A stretch of 64,000 nt of DNA from Sapria himalayana. Lineage: Eukaryota > Streptophyta > Magnoliopsida > Malpighiales > Rafflesiaceae. Of this stretch, positions 36,466-49,319 are shown one piece after another. The translations under genes were made by a program, and so were the position numbers. The DNA lies in assembly GCA_029783825.1 (NCBI GenBank), contig JAREIK010000742.1:89922-153921 (forward strand), written 5' to 3'. A model generated the notes under the pieces. That model saw only the letters and a program-made list of their open reading frames with translations. It had not been told where the DNA came from and did not search any database. Each line of letters starts with the position of its first letter. The first letter of the stretch is position 1.

Positions 36466-36537
36466 AAGGTAATAAAAATGGGCTCCCGGCTATCATCTTC
36501 TCTGCTGAAGAATCTCAAAGGCTCTTAGAACCTTTCA
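36466..36537 (+). other. Inverted 5' segment of LINE-E (twin-priming type)
   Basis: On the plus strand this reads as ORF1 sense sequence (AATGGGCTCCCGGCTATC, AGGCTCTTAGAACCTTTC). It is the reverse complement of LINE-D 29088-29155. The rest of LINE-E stops at the position matching LINE-D about 29042. So about 45 bases are missing at the joint, and the next upstream piece is flipped. After it the TTCTTA array begins. Confidence 0.88.
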
Positions 36538-37265
36538 ATTATTCTTCTTCCTTATTATTCATTTATTTTTTTTATTCTTCTTCTTATAATTCTTATTCTC
36601 TTTATTCTTCTTATTCTTCTTATTCTTCTTATTCTTCTTATTCTTCTTATTCTTCTTATTCTTCTTATTCTTATTATACATATTATTTATCTTATTCTTT
36701 TTATTTTTCTTATTTTTCTTATTCTTATTAAACCTTTTATTCTTTTTTTTCTTCTTATTCTTCTTATTCTTTTTATTCTTCTTATTCTTCTTATTCTTCT
36801 TATTCATCTTATTTTCTTATTATTCGTATTCTTTTTATTCTTTTTATTCTTCTTATTCTTCTTATTCTACTTATTCTTCTTGTTCTTATTTTTTTTTTTT
36901 ATTTTTCTTATTCTTCTTATTCTTCTTTTTATTCTCTTTCAACATATTCTTCTTATTTTTTTATTCTTTTTTTTATTTTATTCTTATTCTTCTTATTCTT
37001 CTTATTTTTTATTCTTCTTTTTCATATTATTATTCTTATTTTTTATAGTTTTCTTATTCTACTTATTTTTTTATTCTAATAATTCTTCTTATTCTTCTTA
37101 TACATCTTATTTTTCTTATTCTTTTTATTTTTATTAATCTTCTTATTCTTAGTATTCTTATTATTCTTCTTACTCTTATTTTCTTATTATTTTTATTATT
37201 CTTATTATATTAATTTTCTTATTCTTCTGATTTTTCTATTTCTTCCAATTCTTCTTATTCTTTTT
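36538..37265. repeat. TTCTTA hexanucleotide array, tail of LINE-F
   Basis: The dominant unit is TTCTTA, with longer T runs and scattered TAT. This differs from the TTC arrays to the left. It ends at the LINE-F 3' box. Confidence 0.93.
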
Positions 37266-38251
37266 AATTGTTTTTATTATTATTATAACCCTCTCTTTTG
37301 GTGGAAAAATACCATTTTTATAAACTACTTCTACCCTTAGCCCTTCTACACCCATCTAACACCTTAATCCTAGAATAATTCAAATTAACACTAAAATTGA
37401 TAATATATTAGACATAGGCCTTATTTAATTCCTGAATCTGCCTTGGAGCTTCAGCCTTTTATTTGGGCTTTACCCTAGATTTGGGTACTCATCCGTGATT
37501 TTCTTAAAATTCCAGCCTCTTCCGATGCTTTGGGGACTCTTCGGTCATGTTTCTTAAAAATATAGCTTTATAATTTAGGCACCCTTCGGTCATGTTTCTG
37601 CCCATTCGAAGACCTTGCTCGCTTTACTTATTCGTCAACCTTTGCCATAATATGAGTTTATGTTCTCTTTCACCCTTCTTTTCGAGCAGACGAGTAAATA
37701 GACCGTGTTTATAGAAGCATTACCATACAGACTCCGCAATAAATTCATTACAGACTCTGGTAAAACCCAGACTCATTACCGTATGGACACGAACTTACCA
37801 TAGATTACTCATTAGAAGAGAAACACTTATTACCATCCAGGAACCTTACCCACTCTCATCGAAGCTAGCATACTAGGAATCCTTTTTTAATTGGTTTCCT
37901 TCTCTCTTAGCTTTGCTTTATCCCCTTGACTGCATGAACAAACTAAATACAGCATATAAAACCATAACATACATATTTATTCATTTTGTGCTTCCCTCCA
38001 CCATTTGCTCACTGCACAGAGAATCTAAAATCCAGCATATATAAACCATAAACCATATACCTTATTACCTTTTATCTTCCCCACAGAACCAAGGATAATT
38101 TCCTTCTCTGTCAATGGTTAGTTAAACTTAAAAACATGAGATAATTATTTATCCATTAGTTACTTCCACCTGAAATGCAAATCAAATCAAGCCTACAAAC
38201 AACATTATAAAAACTAATCTCTAATATACTTCTTAAGTTACGACCTTTAAG
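37266..38251 (-). other. 3' UTR of LINE-F
   Basis: Non-coding, nearly 1 kb. Apart from the terminal box I see no shared element; the CCTCAGGACC box of A, B, C and G is absent or too decayed (a weak match lies near 38085). Confidence 0.65.
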
Positions 38252-41200
38252 CTATGATTTTTGAATCCTAATATACGGGAATTTAGCTTTATCTAGTACT
38301 ATTAGCCCTTTTACTTTTTCAGGTATCTCATCCGCTTCAAATTCTTGCCTTCCTTTCTTCATCCCTTCCTCAGCTAGTTTATCTGCCACCACATTGGCCT
38401 CTATATATATATGTTTAATCTCTCCTTTTAATTCACTTAAAAAATTTTTAATATCATCCATTTCTTTTTCAAACAGCCATAATTGCAACTTATTTTGAAC
38501 AAGCTGAACCAATATTTATGAGTCAACTTGTACTTGAATAATTGCATAGTTATTTTTTTTTGCATATTCTTAAGCCATTATGCAGGGCAATTATCTCTGC
38601 ATGTAATACCGATGAAGCAGTAGTTCATAATGTAAAAGCTTTTAATACTTTGCCCTCCTCATTTCTTATAACTCCTCCTCCACCTACCTCCCCCATTTAT
38701 CTTTTAAAGCTTCCATCTGTATTAAGCATCAGCTTCCTGGTGAGGGTTTATTCCAGCTAACTTTTTTGATGACTGGCATTTTCCTCGCTAATATTGTTAG
38801 ATTCCAAGCTCTTCTTATATCTTCATCCATGGTCATTCTTTTCACTTTTATTGGCTTACAGGCAGTAATAAATGCAATTAGTTTTTTAATCTCTTCCAAT
38901 ATATCTTTAACTTTCATTTCCACGTTTTCAAACCTACTTCTATTTCTAGCTTTCCATAAGCACCAACCCACTATATGAGGAGTGTAATTTCTAAACCATT
39001 TTAATATCTTATTCTTTGTTTGCTTTTTTGCCCAGATTTCAAGTCTCTCATTCAGAGACTTTTTACTATTTTTAATTTCTACATTGTTTTCTAATACGTG
39101 CCATAATTCAGCTGCAATCTTGCCTGTAGAGAACAAGTGATCCGCACTTTCTGTCTCTAGATGACAGCATTCGCATCTAGATGCTAGTGTTATGCATTTT
39201 TTCTGAATATTTTCATCTACTGGGGTTATATTAGAGATAATTTTCCACATAAACACATTCAATTTTTGTGGCAGGTCTTTTAACTAGATTTCCTTTAAAT
39301 GTGAGGATCTACTATTCCTGATTAGGTCCTTGGCGCTTTTTAATGTGAACTTTCCTTGAGGATTCAATGACCATTTCCAACCACTTTTGGTTGAAATAAT
39401 GCATTTTCCACTGTATTCTGTTGTTTTCGCATCAATTTCTAGTTTCTGGTAGCTTTTCTGAAATTTTTAAATGCATTATTTCCTAACCCATATTTGGCTT
39501 TCACATATAGCACCCAAATATTTCCATTTTGCCTTTGCATCCACCAGTTTTTGCATGCCTAAGCTTTGGCTATATCATTTAGACTTGTAAAGCCTAGACC
39601 TGTCTCCTCCTTAGGATAACATAAATCCTTCCATTTTTTCCAATGTAATTTATTCTTCCCTTCATATTTCCCCCATAGAAAATTAGCCATTTCTCTTTCC
39701 AGTTTTTTTGTGATACTCATTGGTGGTTGTGTCATCATTAGGATGTGTGCTAATGATCCATGTAACACATGGGTTATTAATTTAATTCTTCCTGCCATAT
39801 TCAATAGATCCACTTTCCACCCATCTATTTTTTTCCTAATCCTTTCTAGTAAGAAGTATAGATGCTCCTCCTTCATTCTTCCTTCATAAATCAGACATCC
39901 CAAGTACGTTATTAATCGTTTACTATTCACAAAGCCCGTGATTCCTTTAATTCTTTGTGCTACATTTTCTGATGCTCTAGCTGCTACCATAAATTGGTAT
40001 TTATTTTTATTTAGCATTTGACATGTTTCTTGTTCTAGCAAATGTAGAAATCCCATCAGGTTATTCATTGATCTGCTACTGGCATTTGTAAATATAATTA
40101 CGTCATCCGCGTAAGCTAAGCAACAAACCAATGGAGTATTTCTAGGCTGTTTATAAGCTAAAATACTATGATTTCTTACTTTCTCCTTCAAATTTATTAT
40201 GAAAATTTCTAGGTATATATTGAACAAAGAGGGCGATAATGGATCCCCCTATCTAAGACCTCTGGATGGTTTAAATTCTTTCCCTGCTTTGCCATTTATC
40301 AACATTCTAACCCAGGCACTAGATATATATCATATATGAGATCTATCAAAAATTCTAAGAAACCCTTTCCCCTTATTAGATAACATAAAATGTTTCATTC
40401 AACTCTATCAAATGCTTTTGACAAGTCTAATTTCATTATTACATTATGACCTCTACTCTTGTCTCCTAATTCTTTTATCATTTCTGATGTAAGATTAACA
40501 TTTTCTAACATCGATCTATTTTTAATAAAGCCTTCTTGTTCAGGAGAAATAATTTTGGGAAGAATCTTGCTCAATCTATTTTGTATTACTTTAGCTAAGA
40601 TTTTATAAATGGTATTGCATAAACTAATTGGCCTAAAATCCTCTCCTTTTTGCAGATTATCTTTCTTGGGTATTAATGCTATATATGAACTTGCCTAGGA
40701 TTTTGGAATTTCCACCCCTGAAAATACCCAGGTTATGGCTGCAATGAGTTCTTTATTTATTATGCTCCAGCATCTCTGAAAGAACCCATTATTCCAATCA
40801 TCTGGACCAGTCGAGCTGTCTTTGTTGGCATTAAATATTGCCTCTTTCACTTCTTCTCCTGTGGGCCATTCTGATAACATTTTATTATCTTCTTCTGTAA
40901 CCTTACTTTTAATATTTGTTATTAATGTACGATTTCTGTCTATATATAACCCTCCTAGGTAACTTTTGAAAAAGCCTTCTAATTCATTCCTTATATCTTC
41001 TTCCTTCTCTATCCACTTTCCATTAGCTTTTTTAATACATTTTATGTCTAATCTTTGATTTTTAACCTTTGCCATTGTGTTAAAAAACTTTGTATTTTTA
41101 TCTCCGTCTTTCAACCATTTTATTTTAGCTTTTTGTTTCCAAAATACCTCTTCCATATGCATTTTTAGTCTTAATTCAGCTTTAGCTTTACTGAATTCAA

Positions 41201-42146
41201 TATTAGTTATAATATCTTGTTTATTTTCATAGTCTATTTCTAGGGCTGCAACTTTTTGTTCTGTTTCTTGAATATTTTTAAATACATTACCAAAAACCTC
41301 ATTATTCCACTTATTAAGGGCCTGACGTAATGCTCGGAGTTTTTGCTCCATTATTTGCATGGGGTTACCCAGTGACGGTTTCCCCCATGTATCATTAACT
41401 ATGGCCTCAAAATTTTTGTACATACCCCACATGTTTTGAAAAGTAAATCCCCTCTGTCTCTTTTTCCTTGTTTGAAGTGTTACTAATAGCGGGCTGTTGT
41501 CTGAACAGGTTCTGTTTAAGTGCTGGACTTTGGTTTCACCCATCCTATCCAGCCACTGCGCATTAATTAATACTCGATCTAACCTCTTCCAGATTGCTCC
41601 CCTTTTCTTCCAGTTATTACACCATGTTTAATTTGATCCAAGGTACTCTATCTCCATTAATCTTGCAGATGCAATGGCTTCATTACATTGAGTTATTGCT
41701 ACCATATCTGGTGATCTACCTCCCTTCTTTTTTGTAATATTTCTAATCACGTTAAAGTCTCCTCCTATTATCCATGGTATCTTCCAAGATGATATATTAT
41801 TCATCTCCTGCCAGAGTATTTTCCTTTCTTCCTTTGAGTTGCTCGCATAGACTATTGAAAAAATCGTATCAGATTGCTTACCTATTTTAAAGCTAACTAT
41901 TTGATCATTTTCCGTTATAATTTCTAGGTCCATGCTATTATCCCACATAATCCATAACTTACCATTTTTATCCGAAAAAGCCTTTTGGATGCCTATCTTT
42001 ACCCTATATTTATCAATTTGATTTTTGTTTACCATTGGTTCCGCTAATGCAATTATTTTGATTTTATGTATTTTAATTCAATTCCTAATTCTATTTAACG
42101 TAAGAGTGTTCGCTACTCCCCTTAAATTCCAATATAAGCAATTCAT
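38252..42146 (-). pseudogene. LINE-F ORF2: endonuclease, RT, RNase H (broken)
   Basis: Starts at the ATG at 42146 (MNCLYWNLRGVANT). The endonuclease at 41628-42035 has IIGGDFNVIRN, and CSDNSPLLV at 41480-41543, where the usual CSDH is CSDN, so the catalytic His is changed. The RT fingers at 40695-41543 include STGPDDWNNGFFQ. The palm block near 40400 is broken. The catalytic box at 39559-40227 is intact: CLAYADDVIIFTNAS. The zinc-finger region at 38729-39262 has SRCECC and ADHLFSTGKIAAELW. RNase H ends at 38252 with EANVVADKLAEEGMKKG and LPYIR-like FPYIRIQKS. At least three frame changes. Confidence 0.88.
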
Positions 42147-42147
42147 T

Positions 42148-43122
42148 TTAAGTAAATTTAGCTTGAGCTCTTGTGATGCATTTTGATTCGTATTTCATGT
42201 TTAAATATATTTTTCTATTCCTCATATACTTACTTGAGCTCGGTGAGACTTGCTCTAACTTCTTCGGCATAAATAATTTTTCTAAACTCAATTCTAATTT
42301 TCTTATTTCCTCCAAGGCTTTTTCCTTGCTATTAAGTGTTTGATTACAAGGCTATTTTTCCAGCTCCGAATCATCAAAAGATGCCTGAAAGTCCAGCTTG
42401 TTGCCTTGGTTAATGCTGCTAGCTAATGGCCAACTTTTCACCTCCACTTCCTCTTCTGAAAATAGGTCATCCTCAGCCCAATTATGTTGCTCTATATGTT
42501 TTAAAAATGCATTCCTCCTTCTTTTAGACACTATTTTTTCCCTCCCTATTCTAGCTTCCCCTTCCTCCTCCCATGGCATTTTTTTCCAGCCATTTGTTAA
42601 TCTCGTCCCTCTTATCTACACTTAATTCTCCCTCCCCTTTCCTTCCCACCACTCTTCCTAGCCCATCCCCCCCCCCCCCCCCCTCTCCTTCCTCCCTACC
42701 ATTTTCTCTCTCTTCTCTCGATTCTTTCTCCCCTTCCCCTTCTATCTCTTTCACCCCCTCTTCTAACTTTCCTCCTCCCTCCTGGCCCGTCTCTACCTCG
42801 CCATTCCTACCCTTTTTCTTTACCCAAACTTTCTCATTAATATTCTTTGGTTTTATCATAATGCAATCTTCTTCTACATGACCCATTTTGAGACAATTAA
42901 GACAATAATGAGGTATGTTTTCGGGAATAATATTCTGCCAAAAACCATGCTCTAAGTCGTTACCTATCCATATCCTATTTGGGAGATATTTTTTGCAATT
43001 AACCTCAATGAGGATTCTAGCTGCACTTGGTCTCGTCATGTAAGCTGTGGCCTCATCAATCAGCCACGGCTTACCAATACATAATGCAATGGAATGAAGA
43101 AAATGTTTGCTAAATATTGTTT
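42148..43122 (-). pseudogene. LINE-F ORF1 3' part (5'-truncated, broken)
   Basis: Begins mid-DUF4283 (GKPWLIDEA, then MTRPSAARILIEVN) and continues to a complete CCHC knuckle (YCLNCLKMGHVEEDC) near 42880-42915. A Gly/Glu-rich linker follows, with 17 consecutive C on the plus strand at 42667-42683. The frame then shifts (NWAEDDLFSEEEVEVKSW at about 42420-42490). The end reads CITRAQAKFT and the TAA stop lies one base before the ORF2 ATG, so the 8-base overlap seen in B, D, E and G is lost here. Confidence 0.82.
42667..42683. repeat. Poly-C run (17 C) in LINE-F ORF1
   Basis: Seventeen C in a row on the plus strand inside the Gly-rich linker. Slippage, or an assembly length error. Confidence 0.8.
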
Positions 43123-45307
43123 TTCTTCCAATTCTTCTTTTTCTTCATATTATTTTTATTCTTCTTATTATTCTTATTCTTATTATTTTTTTATTCTTCT
43201 TATTCTTATTCTTTTTACTATTCATATTTTTCTTATTCTTTTATTTATCTTATTCTATTATTATTATTATTACTTTTATTTTTTATATTCAGTTTATTCT
43301 TCTTATTTTTCTAATTCTTTTTATTCTTTTTATTCTTCTCATTCCTTATATTCTTTTTATTCTTCATGTTCATTTTATTCTTCTTAATTTTAAAATTTTA
43401 CTTATTCTTTTGGTTTTATTTATTTTTCTTATTCTCCTTATTCTTATTATTATTTTTATTTTTTTATTCTTCTTATTTTATTTTTTTCTTATTCTTTATA
43501 TTCATCTTATTTTAATCATTCTTCTTATTCTCATATTGTTCTTTGTATTCTTTTTTTTCTTATTTTTGTTATTTTTCTAATTCTTTATTTTCTTTTTATA
43601 TTTTCGAATCTTCATATTCTTCTTATTCTTTTATTTGTTCAAATTATTATTATTCATTATATTCTTCTTATTCTTCTAATTCTTTTATTTATATTATTCT
43701 TTTATTCTTATTTTTTTTTATTACTTAAATTCTTCTTATTTATTTTATTCTTCACGTTCTTTTAATTCTTCTTATTTTGAATATTCTTAATATTTTTTTA
43801 TTCTTCTTATTCTTTTTACTATTATTACTCATTTTATAATTATTATTCTTCTTGTTATTCTTATTTTTTTTTACTTCTTATTTTTCTTATTCTTCATATT
43901 CTTATTATCCTTTTTATTCTTCATATTCTTAATATTTTTGAATTGTTGATATTATCCCTATTCTTCTTAATATTTTTGAATTGTTGATATTATTCAATTT
44001 TTCTTAATATTCTTCTTAATATTTTTCTTAATATTTTTCATCATATTCTTCTTATTATTTTTTTCGTTTTAATCTTATTATTATCCTTTTTCTTCTTATT
44101 TTTCTTTTCTTCTTAATATTTTTAATTTTCTTAATATTCTTATTCTTCTTAATTTACTTATTCTTCTTTTTCTTATCATTTTTCTTATTTTTCTTATTCT
44201 TCTTAAACTTTTATTCATCTTATTCTTCTTGTACTTCTTATTCTTCTTATTCTTTTTATTCATCTTATTCTTGGTATTATTCTTTTTATTCTTCGTATTC
44301 TTCTTTGTATTCTTATTCTTCTTATACTTCTTATTTTTTTTATTCTTTTTATTTTTTTTATTCATTTTATTCTTTTTATTCTTATTATTCTTATTATTCT
44401 TTTTTTAATCTTATTCATCTTATTCTTCTTATTTTTCACATTCTTCTTATTCTTAGTATTTTTCTTATTCTTTTATTCTTTTCATTCTTCTTATCCTTAT
44501 TATTTTTCATAGTTTTCTTATTCTTCTTATTATTCTTATTTTTCCTATTCTATTAATTCTTCTTATTCTTCTTATTCTTCTTATTCTTCTTATTCTTCTT
44601 ATTATTCTTATTCTTTTTTTTCTTCTTATTCTTCTTATTTTTTTTATTATTCTTATTTTTTTATTCTTCTTTTTCTTCCTTTTCTTTATATTCTTCTATT
44701 TCTTCATATTCTATTTATTATTTTTATTCTTCATATTCTTTTTATTCTACTTATTCTATTTTTTCTTATTTTTTTTCTTATTCTTCTTATTCTTATTATT
44801 CGTCTATTTCTTCTTATTCATCTTATTCTTCTTATACTTCTTATTCTTCATAATCTTTTTATTCTTTTTATTCTAGTTAATCATTTTTTATTCTTCTTAT
44901 TATGCTTATTTTTATTATTCTTTTTATTTTCTATATTCTTATTATTCTTATTATTCTTATTATTTTTCTTATTCTTCATATTGTTGCTATTCTTTTAATT
45001 TTCTTATTCTTCTTATTCCTCTAAGTCAGTGAATTCATTTTATTCTTTTACTTCTTCTTAATCTTTTTATTCATATTAATAATATTATTATTTTTTATTA
45101 TTATTATTTTTCTTTTTATTTTTCTTTTTATTTTTCTTTTTGTTCTTATTGTTCTTATTGTACTTATTGTTCTTCGTTTTCTTTTTATTCTTATTATTCT
45201 TATTCTTTTTATTCTTCATATTCTTCATATTCTTCTTATTCTTCATATTCTTCGTATTCTTCTTATTCTTCTTATTCTTCTTATTATTCTTATCTTTATA
45301 TTCATCA

Positions 45308-45353
<46 letters not shown>

Positions 45354-45714
45354 TTATTCTTTTTATTTTTCGTATTCTTCTTATTTTTCTTATTTTTCTT
45401 ATTCTTATTATTCTTCTTTTTTTTCTTATTCTTCTTATTCTTATAATTCTTCGTATTCTTATTATTCTTCTTATTTTACTTTTAAATCTTATTCTTCATA
45501 TTCTTATTATTTTTCTTATAATTATTACTCTTCTAATTTTTCTTAATCTTCTTATTCTTTTTATTATTTTTATTATTTTTATTATTCTTATTATTCTTAT
45601 TCTTTTTATTCTTTTTTTTATTCTTCTTATTCTTCCATTCTTCTTATTCTATTTTTTCTTCTCATTCTTCTTATTCTTCTTATTCTTATTATTTTCTTAT
45701 TCTTTTTATTTTTT
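43123..45714. repeat. TTCTTA array, distal part of the LINE-G tail
   Basis: 2.6 kb of TTCTTA, TTA and T-rich repeat. A pure TTA block lies at about 45309-45353. A 38-base tandem duplication with non-repeat sequence (TTAATATTTTTGAATTGTTG) starts at 43929 and 43967. It continues on the other side of the CACTA-like element at 54533. Confidence 0.93.
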
Positions 45715-45730
45715 TACTACAAGAAAATGC
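45715..45730 (+). repeat. Left terminal inverted repeat of the CACTA-like element
   Basis: TACTACAAGAAAATGC; pairs with the right end over ACTACAA(G/T)AAAA. Confidence 0.78.
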
Positions 45731-47717
45731 TTGTATAGTTTGTAAAATTTAGCTAGGGAATAGCCCTAGCTAATTATCGAGAAATTAGCTAGGAAATAGA
45801 AATAAATTTTGATTTTCCATTGAAATAAAAATTTGTGATGAATCGGTGATTGAAATTTTCTTTTAAAAATTTTCCCTAGCTAATATTGTTTTTGATTTTC
45901 GTGCATACAAAAGTAGAAATTTTATCAGTGGATTTAGCGATGGAACTTCCCTAGCTAATTTAAACAATACAAAATTCATCGCTAAATAATTATCTGAATT
46001 TTTTTTCAGATTTTATTTTAAATCACAATCGATTATTCTTTAAATATTAATTTTCATAAATTATTGCATTTATTTAGAGATTTTTCCCCAGCTATTTGGG
46101 CTGTGAATAATTTCTATCGCTAATCTTTAATGATATGCCAAGGTGTATAAATGAGTGATCCTTGAAAGATAAATTCTTCTTATATTATTATTAAAATAGG
46201 TTATTATAAATAAATAATTTCAATAATATATAAATACAAAAAAAATTATATTAATAAAGTCTATAATAATAATTTTTATCATTATAAAATTTTTAAAAAT
46301 TTTACAAAAAATTACGATAAAATTTTTAATTAAGAAAATTATAAATTTGTATTAAAAACATTAAATAATTAATTCTATAATTATAATAATTTTAAAAGAT
46401 ATTTTAAAAAATAAATGAACCTACATTAAAATGTTTACTAATAAAAAGCTAAAATAATTATTGTATGATTAAATAACAAATATTTACAAAAATATCTGAA
46501 TTAATAAATAAACTAGTAAATATTAATATTATTTTAAGTTAAAATATATAGTTTAAAGATTATAAAAACTTTTTAAAAAAATAATTACTAAATAATTCGA
46601 AAATTTTGAATTATACAAATAATTTCAAATGTTTCATTAAATTTAAAAGAAAATAATTTGATATTTAAAGATGAATACATAGATATTTGTCCATACTGAA
46701 ATTTATAAGAATTAAATAATTGAGTAAGATTTTTGCTATTAGCTTTTAATATTCCATCTTTATTGAAATAATAAATATATATATTTTTAAATAATCTTCT
46801 CACTTTAACTAAATTTTAATATTTTATAAATTATAAATTATATCAAATAATATGAAATTTATTACCTTGAAAATTATTTCATATTATCTTCATAAAAATT
46901 AATATGAATTCTAAAAAAATTAATAATAGTATATTTTTAAGTTGACATAGTTGGGAAAGGATAGAATTAGTTTCATGAATTTAAGCATATAAAATGTAAT
47001 TGTTTTTCATTTTTTGTGCCAAATTACAATGTTTTTGTCCATAATATTAATTATCTTAAATTTGGCATGGTATAAGTCAAAAAAAATTACCTAATTGGTT
47101 TCCATCATAAAAAAATCAGGGTGTGGTTGCTGATTTTTTTTTATATTTTCAATAGTACCAGAGATATGTCATTACTCCTCGTTCGTTCTTGCAACACTTG
47201 ATTGATACAATGGCAGCAAGCCTTCCCATAATCATTTATGTTGGTATCTTTGCATTCATTGTTTCTATCCTATGTTTTTCTACTTTCATTTATCTTGCCT
47301 CAATCATCCATTGAATATTCTAGGATCAAAACTATAAAATATTGTCATCAGCTAACTATAACAGTTTCTTTGATGCTCTGATTTAACATGAAAGCTTGCA
47401 GATGAGTCAGGCAAGAAGAAGGATGCTTCTTTGAGTTTTAAAAGTTTTGTACGGTACACTCCAAAATTCTTCGAAGGATGTCTATAGTTTTGATGATTTG
47501 AAGTAGTGGATGGAAGCTCTTTTGGATTTTTTCGACCACAATGAGATTTGCAGTGTCATGGGCAGTGTTGTTAAGGTTAGCTTCTAACCATAACATGCTC
47601 TTACCAATGACATTCATTCTCATTTCTTAACAGAAGAGAAGTGTTGCATTACAACTTTCATTACCAAGTAGTGGAGTAAAATTTATTATCTGCTTCATAG
47701 AATATTAATGGGGGGTG
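45731..47717. other. AT-rich left arm of the CACTA-like element
   Basis: Subterminal repeats to about 46160, then very AT-rich non-coding DNA to about 47100. At 47400-47600 a coding-like stretch on the plus strand (WMEALLDFFDHNEICSVMG, with a stop just upstream) may be a further captured exon. I do not recognise it. Confidence 0.5.
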
Positions 47718-48840
47718 ATTAATGATGAATTCACACTGCTCTATTGTAACAGATGTTGGACTGAAAAGGAAAGCAATCCTAGTTCTTATGCATTATAACC
47801 CAGCTTGGCTTAAAATTAGCCTGTACATGATTTTTGGTGGCGACTCCTTGCTGCCAAATGGAGAATCCAATTCAGATCAAGAAATTTATTTTTTGATAAT
47901 GGTAATAGAAAAGCATTTCTTCTCTCATAATGCACTTGCCAAAGCTTATGCATATAACAAGACAGATGAAGGATTGTAACAACCAGGTTACTAAGAACAG
48001 CTAGGCAAAGTCATATTAAAAAGGTTTTTGTTGCCAGTCCTTGTACTCGACAGAGCTAAATCCCAATGCTTCCTACTTCTAAACTATGGTATCGATGGAC
48101 TAAATGGAGGTTCTCCTTCTTTGTTTATGGCCCAATCTAGCATCAAGTCTAGCCATCAAGTCATTAATGGTAATGTAGGAATGATCTGTTGAAGAAAATG
48201 CATTTTTTCATGGCATCTATTTGATAATGGCTGACATTCTTTAATCAATGTTGTGCTTAGATTTTCTATCATCAGATGTAATGCATGGAGAAGGTAATCT
48301 TCTTTCACATTTAATGGAAATTGGGTGCAAACTAACCTTTGAGCCGATATACAATCTATTTGTAACAAACTTCTGGTAGCTACTGCATTATATTTCATGC
48401 AACCTATATAAATCATCTGTCAACTTATATAAATGGCTAATTACTTAAGAAATGGTAGGGTTTCCTTGATGAATATGATTTCAAAATAGAAGATTTATTT
48501 AGTGAACTTCATGATGAGGTGCGACTTTGTCATGTAGTGCAGCTCATAACTAATAATCCATCAATTCTTATGGTTCATTCTTTCCTCCAATCATGTTTCC
48601 CTAGGAAGAAAAAAAAACTTAAAGTCTCATCCACGAGTCAATTGTGCTGCAAAAAATTGCGACTCCATCAGACCTCAAGAAAAAAACAAGCTAATTGCAT
48701 TGTCACTTTGCAATATTTAAAGCAAGCTAGTGTATAATTTTGTGATGAAGAATCACAATTGTGGAAGATGACATTGTTGGTGGGAATAAAGAGTTTACTG
48801 TTTCATTACTTTAGAATATATTTCACTTGCAGATTTGTTT
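47718..48840 (+). pseudogene. Captured fragment of an ASPM-like (abnormal spindle) gene
   Basis: Conceptual exons match plant homologues of ASPM, a microtubule- and spindle-associated protein with calponin-homology domains. Exon 1 (47718-48169) reads CSIVTDVGLKRK, NPAWLKISLYMIFGGDSLLP, MVIEKHFFSHNALAKAYAYN, ILKRFLLPVLVLDRAKSQ and YGIDGLNGGSPSLFMAQSSI, with two stops. A 91-base GT-AG intron (48170-48260) splits VIN from DFLSSDVMHGEGNLLSHL; joining keeps the frame. A later exon from about 48459 gives FLDEYDFKIEDLFSELHDEV, RLCHVVQLITNNPSILM, and after a gap RKKQANCIVTLQYLKQASV. The last block, VEDDIVGGNKEFTVSLL, needs a frame change. Retained introns show capture from genomic DNA. Dead by stops and frameshifts. 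Family call from memory of motifs, not from a search. Confidence 0.8.
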
Positions 48841-49319
48841 ACCAAAACCTGAAACCCTTTATTTCTATTATAGAAAGTTTGCTTTCTTTGATGCATAGTT
48901 CATGTGGTCTATTTCTATAAGAGTATCAAAAATGTTGAAAAGAGCATCTGATTTTTTTTACTGCATGTGCAATGAACTCACATCACTTTTCTAGAAATAT
49001 TTGATTACTATACTGAAAGTGGAATATGTAATTTTGGATGTTGTTCAGATGCTCTGAAGGCTGGATGGTGAATGAATTTGATGGTTTTACAAAAAAAAAG
49101 TTGGTTAACATCAATTTTTTGTTTATATGGGTAGAGAATATAGTCAATTAAGCCAGTTTTTTCAGCTTTAAACAAAGCATGTATCATCTTTTATAGAAAA
49201 GAGAAATTTATACTATATTAGTGATATATACTACCATAAATAATAAACTAGAATTTCTTGTTGGTGTTTGTGTTGTTCGTCATGCATAATCAGAAATATT
49301 ATGAGATGGGTCACTAGAA
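48841..49319. other. Spacer between captured gene fragments
   Basis: Non-coding as far as I can see. It may hold intron sequence of either neighbouring captured fragment. Confidence 0.4.

Larger units (their letters stand above)
30000..36537 (-). mobile_element. LINE-E, 5'-inverted copy with mosaic 3' UTR
   Basis: The coding part is nearly the same as LINE-D. Three features mark it. The first 72 bases (36466-36537) are inverted relative to the rest. The distal 3' UTR (30000 to about 30950) matches LINE-G rather than LINE-D. ORF2 is almost wholly in one frame. The 3' end bears the shared box at 30000-30085 followed by the GAA tail. The inversion at the 5' end is what twin priming produces. 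Confidence 0.9.
37266..43122 (-). mobile_element. LINE-F, 5'-truncated in ORF1
   Basis: About 5.9 kb. Order: partial ORF1, ORF2, 3' UTR, TTCTTA-type tail. Homology ends around 43115-43122, inside DUF4283, where repeat begins. Coding sequence is closest to LINE-A (RNase H end with EEGMKKGRQEF versus EVGMKKGT). The 3' box is at 37266-37340. ORF2 is broken by several frameshifts. Confidence 0.9.

Noticed and set aside
22777..36537. LINE-D and LINE-E as one tandem segmental duplication
   Set aside because: Their coding parts are alike, but the 5' ends (intact leader versus inversion) and distal 3' UTRs differ, and the tails differ in content. Two separate insertions explain this better.
42560..42900. 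Plus-strand Ser/Pro-rich frame over LINE-F ORF1
   Set aside because: Antisense of the Glu/Gly-rich ORF1 linker; the minus frame leads into a good zinc knuckle.
43123..45714. Telomere-like repeat or scaffold end
   Set aside because: The unit is TTCTTA, not TTTAGGG, and the array is flanked by LINE sequence on one side and a transposon on the other.
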